Shown: positions 12,003-25,614, counted from the first letter of the stretch. The stretch is DNA of 60,031 nucleotides from Betaproteobacteria bacterium (GCA_029884335.1 JAOUIA010000018.1:1-60031), one strand, 5' to 3'. The notes: generated by a model from the sequence alone, not told the origin. A program made the numbers and translations.

Positions 12003-12947
12003 TCAGTTGATGAAGCGGGTGTCGGCGAGCTTGCTCATGTCGGGCAGCTGCTTGATGATGCCCGCCTCCATCAGCAGCTCCGCGGCCTCCTTGCTGAACG
12101 CCGCGTGCTCGCCGGCGAAGAACTTCCTGTTGGCGTCGCGGTCCTGCCAGCGCAGGTACTTCTGCGAAGCCTCGAACTGCTCGCCGGTCTGCTTCACGTC
12201 CGCGCCCATGATCTCGAAGCTCTTCTTCGGGTCGCGCTTGATCATGTCGACGGCCTCGAAGTAGCTGTCGGCAAGCGCCTTCGCCGCCTTCGGGTTGTCG
12301 GCGAGGAACTTCGGCGTGCAGCCGAACGTGTCCATGATCATCGGGTAGTCGAGCGTGGTGGCGATGATCTTGCCCGCCTGCGGCTTCTCGCGCACCGCTC
12401 CGAGGTACGGCTCGTAGGTCATCGCGGCGTCGATGTCGGTGTTGCCGGCGATCATCGCGTTGGCGGCGGCCTGCGGCTCGAGGTTGACGACCTTGACGTC
12501 CTTCGTCGACAGCCCGTTCTTGCGCAGCATCCACGCCAGCGTGAAGTACGGCGCGGTGCCCGGCGCGCTCGCGGCGACGGTCTTGCCCTTGAGGTCGGCG
12601 ATCTTCTGGATCGACGGCTTCACCACCATGCCGTCGGCGCCGAAGCTCTTGTCGAGCTGGAAGATCTGCGTCGTGGCCACGCCGTTCGCGTTCCACACGA
12701 TCCACGTCTCGACGGTCGTCGCGGCGCACTGGATGTCGCCGGAGGCGATCGCGAGGTGGCGGTCCTTCTGCGGGATCTTGCGCAGCGTGACGTCGAGGCC
12801 GTTCTTCTTGAAGATGCCGGCCTCCTTGGCGAGCGTCAGCGGCGCGAAGCCGGTCCAGCCGGACAGGCCGACGGCGACCTTCATTTCCTGGGCGAACGAG
12901 CTCGACGCGACCGCGAGGCCGGCGACGAGGGCAATGGCGTGCTTCAT
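12003..12947 (-). CDS. ABC transporter substrate-binding protein, NMT1/SsuA-like
   Basis: This 314-residue periplasmic protein has a signal peptide (MKHAIALVAGLAVASSSFAQ, cleaved near residue 19-20). The NMT1/SsuA fold follows: VGLSGWTGFAPLTLAKEAGIFKKNGLDV, then AIASGDIQCAATT. A strong AAGGAGGAGT site precedes the ATG. It is 40 bases downstream of hutH on the same strand, so it is likely in the hutU-hutH transcript. Relatives bind sulfonates, nitrate, thiamine precursors and other small solutes. The hut context suggests histidine or urocanate, which is an inference. Confidence 0.85.
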   Translation of the reverse strand: MKHAIALVAGLAVASSSFAQEMKVAVGLSGWTGFAPLTLAKEAGIFKKNGLDVTLRKIPQKDRHLAIASGDIQCAATTVETWIVWNANGVATTQIFQLDKSFGADGMVVKPSIQKIADLKGKTVAASAPGTAPYFTLAWMLRKNGLSTKDVKVVNLEPQAAANAMIAGNTDIDAAMTYEPYLGAVREKPQAGKIIATTLDYPMIMDTFGCTPKFLADNPKAAKALADSYFEAVDMIKRDPKKSFEIMGADVKQTGEQFEASQKYLRWQDRDANRKFFAGEHAAFSKEAAELLMEAGIIKQLPDMSKLADTRFIN

Positions 12948-12987
12948 GGGACTCCTCCTTGGCGTGAAGCGGGGATGGCGGCGGGGT

Positions 12988-14526
12988 TCAGCCCGGTAAC
13001 GCCGCGAAGCCGGCGTGCTCGCGCGCGAGGCGCGCCAGCGAGCCGTCCTCGACCAGCGCGGTGGCGCGGGCGATCTCGGGGGCGAGCAGTCGGTCGGTGT
13101 GCATCGACGGGCAGCAGCTGCGCAGCAGGGCGTGCGCGCGCTCGAGGGCGACTGAGCTGGCGAGCGGGCGGAGGAATTCTATGCCTTGCGCGGCCGCCAG
13201 CAACTCGATGCCGATCACGTGCGCCGTGTTGTCGAGCATCGGGCCCAGCCGGCGGGCGGCGAAAGTCGCCATGCTGACGTGGTCTTCCTGGTTCGCCGAG
13301 GTCGGCAGGCTGTCCACGCTCGCCGGGTGCGCCAGCGACTTGTTTTCCGACGCCAGCGCGGCAGCCGTGACGTGCGCGATCATGAACCCGGAATTGAGGC
13401 CGGCGTCGGCGGTGAGGAACGGGGGGAGCCGCGAGACCGTGCTGTCGATCAGCATGGCGATGCGGCGCTCGGCGATCGCGCCCACCTCGGCGATCGCCAG
13501 CGCGAGCGCGTCGGCGGCGAGCGCGACCGGCTCGGCGTGGAAATTGCCTCCCGAGAGCAGCGTGCCGTCCGCGCCGTCCGCGAACACCAGCGGGTTGTCG
13601 GTGACCGCGTTCGCCTCGCGCAGCAGCACCTGCGCGGCGTGGCGCGCCGACTCGAGGCAGGCGCCCATCACCTGCGGCTGGCAGCGCAGGCTGTACGGGT
13701 CCTGCACGCGGTCGTCGCCCGCGAGGTGCGAGCGGCGGATCGCGCTGCCCGCGAGCAGCGTGCGGTAGACGCGCGCCGCCTCGATCTGTCCAGGGTGCCC
13801 GCGCACGGCGTGGATGCGCTCGTCGAACGGGCCGTCGCTGCCGCGCGCCGCGTCGAGCGTGAGCGCGCCGGCGACGAGCGCCGCGCAGAACACGTCGTCG
13901 AAGCGCAGCAGCGCGTCGATCGCCAGCGCCGTCGACACCTGCGTGCCGTTGATGAGCGCGAGCCCTTCCTTCGGGCCGAGCGCGAGCGGCGCGAGCCCGG
14001 CCCGCGCGAGCACCGGCCCCGCGGGGAGGGCGCGCCCGTCGACGACGAACTCGCCTTCGCCCATCAGCGCGGCGGTGAGGTGCGCGAGCGGCGCGAGGTC
14101 TCCCGATGCGCCCACCGACCCCTGCGCGGGAATGCGCGGCGTGAGGCCCGCGCGCAGCACGGCGAGCAGCGCGTCGACGACCTCCTCGCGCACGCCCGAG
14201 TGCCCGCGCGCGAGGCTCGCCGCCTTGAGCGCCACGACCAGTCGCACGACGTGCGCAGGCAGCGCCGGCCCCACGCCGACGCAGTGCGAGCGAATGAGGT
14301 TCTGCTGCAGCGTGGCGAGCTCGGCGGCCGGGATGTGCGTGGAGGCGAGCTTGCCGAAGCCCGTGTTCACGCCGTACACGGGCGCTTCCCCGCGCGCCGC
14401 GCGCGCGACGACGGCGGCGCCCGCGCGCAGGGCGCCGCGCCCCTCGTCGGGCAGCACCAGCGCCGCGCCGCCGGCGCGAATCGCGCGCAGGTCCGCGAGG
14501 GTCAGCGCGCCGGGACGAAGCTCCAC
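12988..14526 (-). CDS. hutH: Histidine ammonia-lyase
   Basis: This 512-residue enzyme deaminates L-histidine to trans-urocanate, the first hut step. The [10 protein letters not shown] motif that cyclises to the MIO electrophile is intact, as are [11 protein letters not shown] near the N-terminus, QNLIRSH, and the C-terminal [11 protein letters not shown]. The start is taken as GTG 14526 ([20 protein letters not shown]). No ATG is available, because the sequence just upstream is a double palindromic repeat. GGCGAG eight bases upstream is the only weak ribosome-binding site. The reading frame stays open through hutU on the other side of the repeat, but that is a shadow, not a fusion. Confidence 0.94.
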   Translation of the reverse strand: MELRPGALTLADLRAIRAGGAALVLPDEGRGALRAGAAVVARAARGEAPVYGVNTGFGKLASTHIPAAELATLQQNLIRSHCVGVGPALPAHVVRLVVALKAASLARGHSGVREEVVDALLAVLRAGLTPRIPAQGSVGASGDLAPLAHLTAALMGEGEFVVDGRALPAGPVLARAGLAPLALGPKEGLALINGTQVSTALAIDALLRFDDVFCAALVAGALTLDAARGSDGPFDERIHAVRGHPGQIEAARVYRTLLAGSAIRRSHLAGDDRVQDPYSLRCQPQVMGACLESARHAAQVLLREANAVTDNPLVFADGADGTLLSGGNFHAEPVALAADALALAIAEVGAIAERRIAMLIDSTVSRLPPFLTADAGLNSGFMIAHVTAAALASENKSLAHPASVDSLPTSANQEDHVSMATFAARRLGPMLDNTAHVIGIELLAAAQGIEFLRPLASSVALERAHALLRSCCPSMHTDRLLAPEIARATALVEDGSLARLAREHAGFAALPG

Positions 14527-14540
14527 GTCAATCTCGCCTT

Positions 14541-14618
14541 GTCGTCCCCGCGCAGGCGGGGACCCAGCGTCGTGGTCCTTGCACGACACTGGATTCCCGC
14601 CTGCGCGGGAATGACGAC
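14541..14618. repeat. Paired palindromic repeat (double hairpin), copy B
   Basis: GTCGTCCCCGCGCAGGCGGGGACCCAG and then CTGGATTCCCGCCTGCGCGGGAATGACGAC occur as two hairpins separated by about 20 bases, as in copy A at 11923-12001. It fills the hutU-hutH spacer and ends 15 bases before the hutH start. Confidence 0.85.
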
Positions 14619-14642
14619 GGAGAGTGAAGGAGCGCCAACGCT

Positions 14643-16343
<1,701 letters not shown>

Positions 16344-16392
16344 CGTCGTCCTCCTGCCGGCCGGGGCGCACGGCTGCCGGCGATCCGGGGCG

Positions 16393-16421
16393 ACTCTACT
16401 TGTCTAGACAACAGGCGTCAA
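16393..16421 (-). promoter_or_regulatory. hutU promoter (-35 TTGACG, -10 TAGAGT)
   Basis: On the minus strand TTGACG (16421-16416) and TAGAGT (16398-16393) are separated by exactly 17 bases, a good sigma70 match. The spacer contains the palindrome TTGTCTAGACAA, so a repressor bound there would occlude RNA polymerase. The call rests on sequence pattern only. Confidence 0.6.
16400..16411. promoter_or_regulatory. Putative HutC operator O1
   Basis: TTGTCTAGACAA is a perfect 12-bp palindrome between the divergent hutU and hutC genes. GntR/HutC-family repressors bind such TTGT-N-ACAA dyads, and urocanate is the usual inducer. The near copy at 16447-16458 supports the call. Confidence 0.7.
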
Positions 16422-16446
16422 GGGGCCGCCGCGCGGCAGCGCCCGC

Positions 16447-16475
16447 TTGTCTAGACAGGCGGCGGCCGGTACGAT
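16447..16475 (+). promoter_or_regulatory. hutC promoter overlapping putative HutC operator O2
   Basis: TTGTCTAGACAG at 16447-16458 repeats the O1 dyad with one end mismatch. Read as a promoter, TTGTCT (16447-16452) and TACGAT (16470-16475) are spaced by 17 bases, so the operator covers the -35 hexamer. Transcription would start at about 16482-16484, at or next to the hutC ATG (16484). This predicts a very short or leaderless hutC message and autorepression. Confidence 0.5.
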
Positions 16476-16483
16476 GGCGCCCG

Positions 16484-17206
16484 ATGCCCCCCCGCAAGCC
16501 CAGGCCGGCCGTGCCGCCGTACGCGCGCATCAGGGACGATCTCAAGCGCGCGCTCGCGCGCGGCCGCTACCCTCCCGGCGCCCGCATGCCGTCCGAGGCC
16601 GAGCTGGTCCGGCGCTACGGCGTCAGCCGAATGACGGTCACCCGCGCGCTGCGCGAGCTCTCCGACGACGGCCTGGTGCAACGGGTGCAGGGCGCGGGCA
16701 CGTTCGCCGCGCAGCCGCATCGCGTCGCGTCGCAGCTCTGGATTCGCGACATCCACGAGGAGATCCTCGCCCGCGGCAACGCCCACGAGGCGCGGGTGCG
16801 CGTGAAGCGCGCGGAGCGCGCCGCGCCGGCGGTGGCGGAGCGCCTGGGGCTTGCCCCCGGCGGGCGCGTGTTCCACACGCTGATCGTCCACTGCGAGAAC
16901 GGCGTCCCGCTGCAGTGCGAGGACCGCTACGTGAATCCCGCGGCCGCGCCCGGCTACCTCGACGCCGACTTCGCGCAGGTGACGCCGACGCGCTACCTGC
17001 TCGACGTCGCGCCGCTGTGGGAGGCGCAGTACTCGATCGCCGCCGCGCGCCCCACGCGCGCCGAGGCGGCCCTCCTCGGGATCGACCCGCAGGAGCCGTG
17101 CCTGGTCGTCGTGCGCCGCACCGAGACGCAGCACTTGCCGATCACGGTCGCACGCCTCGTGCACCCCGGCTCGCGCTACCTGCTCGAGGGGAGCTTCAAG
17201 CCGTGA
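16484..17206 (+). CDS. hutC: Histidine utilisation repressor HutC (GntR/HutC family)
   Basis: This 240-residue regulator has an N-terminal winged helix ([47 protein letters not shown], split by the usual wing [12 protein letters not shown]). A C-terminal UTRA effector domain follows, which in HutC binds urocanate. The frame is open back to a TTG at 16400, but that would translate both operators, so ATG 16484 is chosen. It heads the rightward hut arm. Its TGA overlaps the hutD GTG (GTGA), so it is probably coupled to the genes it controls. Confidence 0.92.
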   Translation: MPPRKPRPAVPPYARIRDDLKRALARGRYPPGARMPSEAELVRRYGVSRMTVTRALRELSDDGLVQRVQGAGTFAAQPHRVASQLWIRDIHEEILARGNAHEARVRVKRAERAAPAVAERLGLAPGGRVFHTLIVHCENGVPLQCEDRYVNPAAAPGYLDADFAQVTPTRYLLDVAPLWEAQYSIAAARPTRAEAALLGIDPQEPCLVVVRRTETQHLPITVARLVHPGSRYLLEGSFKP

Positions 17207-17778
17207 CGCTGGCCATCGTGCGCGCCGAAGGCGTGACCCCCGCTCCCTGGCGCAACGGCGGCGGCGTGACGCGGGAGCTGCTCGCGTGGCCGCGCGTCGA
17301 GGACTGGATCGTCCGGGTGAGCGTCGCGGACGTCGCCGCCGACGGCCCGTTCTCGTCCTTCCACGGCGTGGAGCGCTGGTTCGCCGTCGTCGACGGCGAG
17401 GGCGTCGAGCTGACGCACGATGGCGGCGCGCCGATCCGGCTGCGCGCCGGCGATGCGGTCCACCGCTTCCGCGGCGAGGCCGTCACCTACTGCCGCCTCG
17501 TCGCAGGCCCGACGCGCGACTTCAATCTGATGGTCCGGCGCGACCTGGCCGATGCGGTCGTCGCGCCCCTCGCCGCCGGGCCGGATGCGGGCGCGGCGTG
17601 GTCGGCCTGCTTCGCCGCCACGCCGCTGCGCGTTCGCCTCGCCGGAACGCAGAGCTGGCAGCTGCTGCCGGAGCGCTCGCTTGCGTGGACTGCCGCGCCA
17701 TCGGCGCTGGACGTCGACGCCCCGGCCGGCGCGCGCGGCTGGCGAATCGCAGCAATGCTCTCCGGAGGCGGCAGGTGA
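17203..17778 (+). CDS. hutD: HutD family protein
   Basis: This 191-residue cupin-like protein of the HutD family is found only in hut operons. The family pattern [15 protein letters not shown]...[37 protein letters not shown] is clear. In Pseudomonas HutD is thought to limit hut expression, perhaps by binding a pathway intermediate. No enzymatic role is established. The GTG start overlaps the hutC stop, and its TGA overlaps the hutI GTG. Confidence 0.9.
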   Translation: MTLAIVRAEGVTPAPWRNGGGVTRELLAWPRVEDWIVRVSVADVAADGPFSSFHGVERWFAVVDGEGVELTHDGGAPIRLRAGDAVHRFRGEAVTYCRLVAGPTRDFNLMVRRDLADAVVAPLAAGPDAGAAWSACFAATPLRVRLAGTQSWQLLPERSLAWTAAPSALDVDAPAGARGWRIAAMLSGGGR

Positions 17779-18980
17779 TTCTCTGGCGCAACGCGCTCGT
17801 CACCACGATGGACGGGGCGTCGTCGTGGCCTGCCGTCGAAGACGGCGCCATCGTCACCGACGGCGCGTCGATCCGCTGGGTCGGAGCGCTCGCCGCGCTG
17901 CCGGCCGAGTTGCGCCGCTCCGTGCGCGAGGAGCGCGACCTCGGCGGCGGCTGCGTCACGCCGGGCCTCGTCGACTGCCACACGCACCTGGTCTACGGCG
18001 GGCAACGTGCCGACGAGTTCGAGATGCGGCTCGAAGGCGCGACCTACGAGTCGATCGCGAAGGCGGGCGGCGGGATCGCGTCCACCGTGAACGCCACGCG
18101 CCATGCGGATGACGATGCGCTGTTCGCCGCGACCGCTCAGCGCGCCCGCGCGCTGAGCGCCGAGGGCGTCACCACGCTGGAGATCAAGTCCGGCTACGGG
18201 CTCTCGCTCGAGCACGAGGCGCGCTGCCTGCGGGTGGCCCGGCGCGTCGGCCGCGAGCTGCCCGTCGACGTGCGCGCGACGTTCCTCGGCCTGCACGCGC
18301 TGCCGCCCGAGTTCGCCGGTCGCGCCGACGCCTATGCCGGCGCGGTCGCCGCGATGCTGCCGGCGCTGCACGCGGAAGGGCTCGTCGACGCGGTGGACGC
18401 GTTCTGCGAGCGCATCGCGTTCACGCCCGCCCAGACGCGCCGCGTGTTCGAGGCGGCGCGCTCGCTGGGCCTGCCGGTCAAGCTGCACGCCGAGCAGCTC
18501 TCCGATCAGTCGGGAACGCAGCTCGCGTGCGAGTTCGGCGCTCTCTCCTGCGACCACCTCGAGCACCTGTCGGATGCGGGCGTCGCGGCGATGGCGCGCG
18601 CGGGGACGGTCGCCGTGCTGCTGCCCGGCGCGTTCTATTTCCTGCGCGAGACGAAGCTGCCGCCGGTGGCGGCCCTGCGCGCGGCGGGCGTGCCGATCGC
18701 CGTGGCCACCGACCACAATCCCGGCTCGTCGCCCATGCTCTCGCCGCTGCTGGCGCTCAACATGGCCTGCACGCTGTTCCGCCTGACGCCGCAGGAGGCG
18801 CTCGCCGGGATGACCGCGCACGCCGCGCGCGCGCTGGGACTCGCCGACCGCGGCGTGCTGCGCGCCGGCGCGCGCGCCGACTTCGTCGCGTGGGACGTCG
18901 ACCGCCCGAACGAGCTGGCCTACTGGATCGGCGGCAATCCGCGGCGATTCACGGTGCGCGGCGGCGCGAGGCTGCCGTGA
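17775..18980 (+). CDS. hutI: Imidazolonepropionase
   Basis: This 401-residue metal-dependent amidohydrolase opens imidazolone propionate to N-formimino-L-glutamate. The metal-binding motif CHTHLVYGG is present, as are [40 protein letters not shown] and [17 protein letters not shown] 17775 is used and overlaps the hutD stop. The gene is in a run of four stop-start overlaps (hutC-D-I-G-F), typical of one polycistronic unit. Confidence 0.95.
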   Translation: MILWRNALVTTMDGASSWPAVEDGAIVTDGASIRWVGALAALPAELRRSVREERDLGGGCVTPGLVDCHTHLVYGGQRADEFEMRLEGATYESIAKAGGGIASTVNATRHADDDALFAATAQRARALSAEGVTTLEIKSGYGLSLEHEARCLRVARRVGRELPVDVRATFLGLHALPPEFAGRADAYAGAVAAMLPALHAEGLVDAVDAFCERIAFTPAQTRRVFEAARSLGLPVKLHAEQLSDQSGTQLACEFGALSCDHLEHLSDAGVAAMARAGTVAVLLPGAFYFLRETKLPPVAALRAAGVPIAVATDHNPGSSPMLSPLLALNMACTLFRLTPQEALAGMTAHAARALGLADRGVLRAGARADFVAWDVDRPNELAYWIGGNPRRFTVRGGARLP

Positions 18981-19768
18981 CGGACGTGTTCGCCCTTCAT
19001 CGCGGCACCGCCCCGCTGCTCGTCAGCGTTCCGCACTGCGGCACCGCGCTGCCCGACGAGGTCCGCGACGCGCTGGTCGCGCGCGCGCACGCCGTGGAAG
19101 ATGCCGACTGGCACCTCGACCGGCTCTACGCGTTCGCGCGCGAGCTGGGCGCGAGCTTCATCGTGCCTCGCTTCGCGCGCTACGCGATCGACCTCAATCG
19201 CCCGCCCGACGACACGCCGATGTACCCCGGCGCGTCGAACACGGGCCTCGTGCCGACGACGTTCTTCGACGGCGCGCCGCTGTATCGCGACGGCCGCGCG
19301 CCCGACGCCGCGGAGATCGCGCGCCGGCGCGAGCGTTGGTGGCAGCCCTACCACGACGCGCTCGCCGCGGAGCTCGCCGCGATCCGCGCGCGGCACGGCT
19401 ACGCGCTGCTGCTCGACGGCCACAGCATCCGCAGCCGCATCGAGTGGCTGTTCGAGGGCAAGCTGCCCGACTTCAACCTCGGCACCGCGTCCGGCGCGAG
19501 CTGCGCGAGCAGCTTGCGCGAGGCTGCGACGCGCGCGCTGACCGTGCCGGAGCACACGCTCGCCGTCGACGGCCGCTTCAAGGGCGGCTACATCACGCGC
19601 CACTACGGCCGGCCCGACGAGCGCATCCACACGGTGCAGCTCGAGATGTGCCAGTCGACCTACATGGACGAGGCGCCGCCGTGGGCCTGGGACGCCGCGC
19701 GCGCCGCGCGCCTCGCGCCGCACCTGCGCCGGCTCGTCGACGCTCTGCTGCAGTGGCGCCCCGCATGA
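18977..19768 (+). CDS. hutG: N-formylglutamate deformylase
   Basis: This 263-residue enzyme hydrolyses N-formyl-L-glutamate to glutamate and formate, the last step of the five-enzyme hut route. The family motifs [61 protein letters not shown] and [18 protein letters not shown] are present. It belongs to the FGase family and not to the arginase-like HutG. That fits the neighbouring hutF. The GTG start overlaps the hutI TGA. Confidence 0.94.
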   Translation: MTDVFALHRGTAPLLVSVPHCGTALPDEVRDALVARAHAVEDADWHLDRLYAFARELGASFIVPRFARYAIDLNRPPDDTPMYPGASNTGLVPTTFFDGAPLYRDGRAPDAAEIARRRERWWQPYHDALAAELAAIRARHGYALLLDGHSIRSRIEWLFEGKLPDFNLGTASGASCASSLREAATRALTVPEHTLAVDGRFKGGYITRHYGRPDERIHTVQLEMCQSTYMDEAPPWAWDAARAARLAPHLRRLVDALLQWRPA

Positions 19769-21135
19769 CTTCGTTCTGGGCCGCGCACGCGTTCGTCGAC
19801 GGCGCCTGGCGCGAGCGCGTCGAGCTGCGCGCCGGCGCGGACGGGCACTGGACGTCGATACGCGTCGGGGTCGAAAAGGCCCCCGACGTCGTGGAGATCG
19901 ACGGCCCGGTCGTGCCTTCGCTCGTCGACGCGCACAGCCACGCGTTCCAGCGCGCGATGGCGGGACTGGCCGAGCGTCGCAACGCCGGCGAGGACGACTT
20001 CTGGTCGTGGCGCGACCGCATGTACGCCGTCGCGCTTCGCGTCGACCCCGACCAGCTGCGCGCGATCGCTGCGCAGCTCTACGTCGAGCTGCTGCGCGGC
20101 GGTTACACGCAGGTGTGCGAGTTCCACTACCTGAAGCGCGCGCCCGACGGCGGCGACTACGCCGACCCGCTGGCGCTCGCGCACGCGCTCGGCGATGCGG
20201 CGGCGAACGCCGGCATCGGCCTCACTACCTTGCCTGTGCTCTATCGCCGCGCGGGTTTCGGGCAGGACTCGCTGCGCGACGACCAGCGGCGCTTCCGTCT
20301 CGACGCGGAAGGCGCGTGGGCGGACTGCGCGGCGCTCAACGCGGCGCGCCGGCCGCTGCAGAACGCCGGGGTGGCGATCCACTCGCTGCGCGCGGCGTCG
20401 CGCGAGGACGTCGCGCGGCTGCTGGCGAACGCGGGCGACGCCGACGTGCCGGTCCACATCCACGTCGCCGAGCAGGTGCGCGAGGTCGAGGACTGCGTCG
20501 CAGCGACGGGCCGGCGGCCGATCGCGTGGCTGTGCTCCGCGTTCCCGCTCGACGAGCGCTGGCACCTAGTGCACGCCACGCACGCGACGCACGACGAGAT
20601 CGCCGCGGTCGCCCGTTCCGGCGCGGGTGTCGTGCTCTGCCCCGGCACCGAGGCGAACCTCGGCGACGGCGTGCCCGACCTGCCGGGATGGCTCGCCGCC
20701 GGCGTGCCGTGGTCGCTCGGCTCCGACAGCCAGGTCACGCGCGCCTGGCCCGAGGAGTTGCGCTGGCTGGAGTACGCGCAGCGCCTGACGCGCGGCGAGC
20801 GCAATGTCGCGGCGGATCCGGATCGTTCGCCTTCGACGGCACAGCGGCTGTTCGAGGCCGCGCGACGCGGGGGCGCGCGGGCCGCGGGCCTCCCCGCCTG
20901 GGGCCTGCAGGCAGGCGCGCGCGCCGACTTCCTCGTGCTCGACCCGCAAAGCGACGCGCTGCTCGGCGTGCCGCCCGAGCGGGCCCTCGACGCGCTGGTC
21001 TTCTCCTCGCCTTCCGCGGCGATCCGCGACGTCTACGTTGGGGGCCGGAGGGTGATACACGACGGTGCGCACGAGCGCGGCGTTGCCGTCGCCTCCGAGT
21101 TCGCCGCCGCGATGCGCGAGGTCTCCGCGGAGTAG
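19765..21135 (+). CDS. hutF: Formiminoglutamate deiminase
   Basis: This 456-residue amidohydrolase converts N-formimino-L-glutamate to N-formyl-L-glutamate plus ammonia. The metal site DAHSHAFQRAMAGLAE is intact, as are the substrate region DDFWSWRDRMY, the HIHVAEQ metal histidines, HATHATHDEI and GSDSQVTRAWPEELRWLEYAQRL. The ATG overlaps the hutG TGA (ATGA). Together with HutG it shows this organism uses the deiminase/deformylase route, which releases formate and not formamide. Confidence 0.95.
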   Translation: MTSFWAAHAFVDGAWRERVELRAGADGHWTSIRVGVEKAPDVVEIDGPVVPSLVDAHSHAFQRAMAGLAERRNAGEDDFWSWRDRMYAVALRVDPDQLRAIAAQLYVELLRGGYTQVCEFHYLKRAPDGGDYADPLALAHALGDAAANAGIGLTTLPVLYRRAGFGQDSLRDDQRRFRLDAEGAWADCAALNAARRPLQNAGVAIHSLRAASREDVARLLANAGDADVPVHIHVAEQVREVEDCVAATGRRPIAWLCSAFPLDERWHLVHATHATHDEIAAVARSGAGVVLCPGTEANLGDGVPDLPGWLAAGVPWSLGSDSQVTRAWPEELRWLEYAQRLTRGERNVAADPDRSPSTAQRLFEAARRGGARAAGLPAWGLQAGARADFLVLDPQSDALLGVPPERALDALVFSSPSAAIRDVYVGGRRVIHDGAHERGVAVASEFAAAMREVSAE

Positions 21136-21145
21136 CGCCGGACTC

Positions 21146-21173
21146 CATGGCTGCGTCGCGTAACGCGGCCATG
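21146..21173. terminator. Hairpin between convergent hutF and mscS-like genes
   Basis: CATGGCTGCG and CGCGGCCATG form a 10-base stem with one mismatch around an 8-base loop, in the 51-base gap between the convergent genes. No T-tract follows on either strand, so it is a weak candidate for a bidirectional terminator. Confidence 0.35.
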
Positions 21174-21186
21174 ACGTCCAGGACGG

Positions 21187-23544
21187 CTACGGCCCGGCGA
21201 CCGGGGCGCGAGTCACTTCGACGCGCAGCGGCGCGCTCGCGTCGAGGTGCACGTCGCGCTGGGGGAAGGGGATCGCGATGCCGGCCTCGGCGAGCCCCTT
21301 CGCGATCATGAAGCGCAGGTCGCTGGCAACCTGCATGGCATTGACGCCGGGCCTCAGCTCGACCCAGAAGTACAGCGCGAACACCTGCGAATCCGCACCG
21401 AAGTCCTCGAGGATCACCTGCGGCGCGGGATCGTCCAGCACCACGCCATGCCGCCTCGCGCAGTCCTCCAGCACGGCGGCCGTCTCGCGCAAGGGCGAGC
21501 CATACGCGACTCCGACCTTCAGGGACCGCCGCACGCGCCGATCAGTCTGCGTCCAGTTGGTGACCTTGTTCTCCAGCAGCACGGAGTTGGGCACCGAGGT
21601 CTCCACGCCGTCGAAGCCCAGCACGGTAGACGAGCGCAGATCGACCGATGTGACCGTGCCGGTGACTCCGTCGACTTCGATGATGTCGCCGATCTGGATG
21701 CGCCGCTCGGCGAGCAGGATCAGGCCGCTGATGAAGTTGCGTATGATCGTCTGCGTGCCGAAGCCCACGCCGATCGCCAGCGCGCCGCCGAGGAAGGCGA
21801 AGACCGTGAGCGGGATGCGCGCGACGTTGAGCGTGAACAGCGCGAGCAGCGTGGCCACGGCGGTGAGCGCCCAGCGGCGGTAGTTGCGCACGCGCCGCGC
21901 ATCGAACCCGCGCGTGACCAGCCCCCGCTCGACGCGCCGTCCGAGGATGGCCGCGAGCCAGTAGCCGATGATGAAGACGAGGAAGGCGCCGATGCTCTTG
22001 CCGACGGTGATGCCGCGCGAAATCTTGACCTCGTGGCCGTCGACCACGGCGGTGTCCTCGACTGCGAACAGCTCGAAGTTCCAGACGTCGCGCACGCCGG
22101 CCTTCAGCGCCGACCAGCCGTCGGCCGCGCGAGCGGCGAAGCTGCGCGTGCCCTGCCGCGCCTCGACGTCGGCGACCCAGCGGTCGAGCGTGCGCAACGT
22201 GGTCGCGAGCACGTCCTGCGCGCGCTCGACCGCCGCGTTCCCCCGGCGCAGCGCGGCGGCAGCGTCCTGGTCGTAGCGCACGGTGCCCGGCAGCGCGTCG
22301 GAGCGCCGCGCGCCGCCCTCGACGTCGATCAGTCGCGCGCGCTGCGTCTCCGCCAGGGTTTCGATGTAGCCGCGCCACCGGGCGAAGCGCGACGTGGACG
22401 CGCGCAGCCGCTCGACCGCGGCGAAGCGCGCGTCGGCGTCCGTCGAAGTCGCCGCGATGCGCCGTGCCTCCCAGTTCCGCGCGAATTCCTCGGTGAGCGA
22501 CTCCAGGCCTTCCAGCAGGTCGCGCTCCACCCGCAGCATCGTGACCCAGGTTTCCGCCGCCTGCAGCCGGGCCCCCGCGATCCGGACGGCCTCGGCGGGC
22601 GCATCCGCCCGCCCGCGGAGTTGATCGAGGTCGCGCTGGGCGTGCTCCCGCTCCTGCTCGCGCGACGGGATGCGCGACACTGCTGCCGCCCGCTCGGCTC
22701 GGAGGCCGGCGCCCAGCGCGGCCAGCCGCTGCTTCGCCTTCGCGAGGTCCTCCTCGCTGAACGTGGCGGCGGGAGCGGCGATCTCGAGCTTGCGCCGCAG
22801 CAGTGCGAGCTCCGCCCTGCGCGTGGCGGCTTCCTCGGCCTGCGCCTGGGTCAGGAGCTGCGCGACCGAGGCGCGGCTCGCCACTGCCCGCAGGCGCAGC
22901 TGCGCGAGGTCGCGCCGCCACGTCGCGCGGGCGCGCTCGTCGGCCTGCGCGGCGTCATCGACGGCCTCCTGGATGCGGCGCAGCGTCTCCTCCGCGCGGC
23001 GGAGCTCGGCGGCGTAGCGCTCGCCGTCCGCCTTGAGATGCATGGTCGATCGCTCGATGGCCGCGATGCGCGCACGCACCGCGTCGGCGGCGTCGCGCAG
23101 CTCGTCGACCAGCAGGATCGAGTACGGTGCCGGCTCCTCGAAGCCCTGCCACTTGCGTTCGACGGCCTCGGCAGCCTCGCGACCCGCACGCAACTTCTCG
23201 AGCTGCTCGAGCGCGTGCAGCTGCACCTCGTTGGCGGCGATCACCAGCGAACGCGCGTCGGCGAGGTCGGCGACTTCGTCGGGGCCGATGCCGGGCGGCG
23301 CCGACGGCGGCTTCGCCTGCTCCGCGCGCAGCTGGCCGATCTGCTGGCGCAGGCGCTCCTCCTGGCGCTCGCGCGGCTCCGTCGCCGCCGTCGACGGCGC
23401 GCCGGCCGCCGGCTTGGGCGCTTCGCCGAACGGCGACGGCAACCCCGGCAACTGGGCGGCCGCGAAACCGCCGCACGCCATCGCCGCGACGGCGAGGCCG
23501 AATCGGCCCAGCAAGCCGGTCCATGCCGCGTTCCGCCTCATCAT
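21187..23544 (-). CDS. MscS-family mechanosensitive channel with long periplasmic coiled-coil domain
   Basis: This 785-residue protein has a signal peptide (about residues 1-30, ending GGFAAAQ). A long charged alpha-helical domain rich in R/E/A heptads follows to about residue 470, and then the MscS core. In the core, TM segments include GAFLVFIIGYWLAAIL and the pore helix FAFLGGALAIGVGFGTQTIIRNFISGLILL. The beta domain follows (GDIIEVDGVTGTVTSVDLRSSTVLGFDGVETSVPNSVLLENKVTNW). The plan resembles MscK/YbdG-type large channels that relieve osmotic stress. The pore helix is intact. The gene is convergent with hut and divergent from the ABC exporter. Confidence 0.85.
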   Translation of the reverse strand: MMRRNAAWTGLLGRFGLAVAAMACGGFAAAQLPGLPSPFGEAPKPAAGAPSTAATEPRERQEERLRQQIGQLRAEQAKPPSAPPGIGPDEVADLADARSLVIAANEVQLHALEQLEKLRAGREAAEAVERKWQGFEEPAPYSILLVDELRDAADAVRARIAAIERSTMHLKADGERYAAELRRAEETLRRIQEAVDDAAQADERARATWRRDLAQLRLRAVASRASVAQLLTQAQAEEAATRRAELALLRRKLEIAAPAATFSEEDLAKAKQRLAALGAGLRAERAAAVSRIPSREQEREHAQRDLDQLRGRADAPAEAVRIAGARLQAAETWVTMLRVERDLLEGLESLTEEFARNWEARRIAATSTDADARFAAVERLRASTSRFARWRGYIETLAETQRARLIDVEGGARRSDALPGTVRYDQDAAAALRRGNAAVERAQDVLATTLRTLDRWVADVEARQGTRSFAARAADGWSALKAGVRDVWNFELFAVEDTAVVDGHEVKISRGITVGKSIGAFLVFIIGYWLAAILGRRVERGLVTRGFDARRVRNYRRWALTAVATLLALFTLNVARIPLTVFAFLGGALAIGVGFGTQTIIRNFISGLILLAERRIQIGDIIEVDGVTGTVTSVDLRSSTVLGFDGVETSVPNSVLLENKVTNWTQTDRRVRRSLKVGVAYGSPLRETAAVLEDCARRHGVVLDDPAPQVILEDFGADSQVFALYFWVELRPGVNAMQVASDLRFMIAKGLAEAGIAIPFPQRDVHLDASAPLRVEVTRAPVAGP

Positions 23545-23618
23545 CTGCGCAAGTGTAGCGGGTCGCTTCCGCTGCCGCTTTCGGCTACGCTACCGACCCT
23601 CCCCGGCAGAGTGCCCGC

Positions 23619-25574
<1,956 letters not shown>

Positions 25575-25585
25575 GACCGGGGGAG

Positions 25586-25607
25586 TCGGGGCCTGTCCCC
25601 GATTTCT
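25586..25607. terminator. Terminator-like hairpin between convergent genes
   Basis: TCGGGG (25586-25591) and CCCCGA (25597-25602) pair around CCTGT and are followed by TTTCT. It lies in the 40-base gap between the ABC exporter (plus) and the cyclodeaminase-like gene (minus), a natural place for a terminator. Confidence 0.6.
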
Positions 25608-25614
25608 CGACTTC

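Noticed and set aside
16400-16483. HutC starting at the upstream TTG (16400)
   Set aside because: This would translate both operator dyads and add 28 residues before the normal GntR start. ATG 16484 fits family length.
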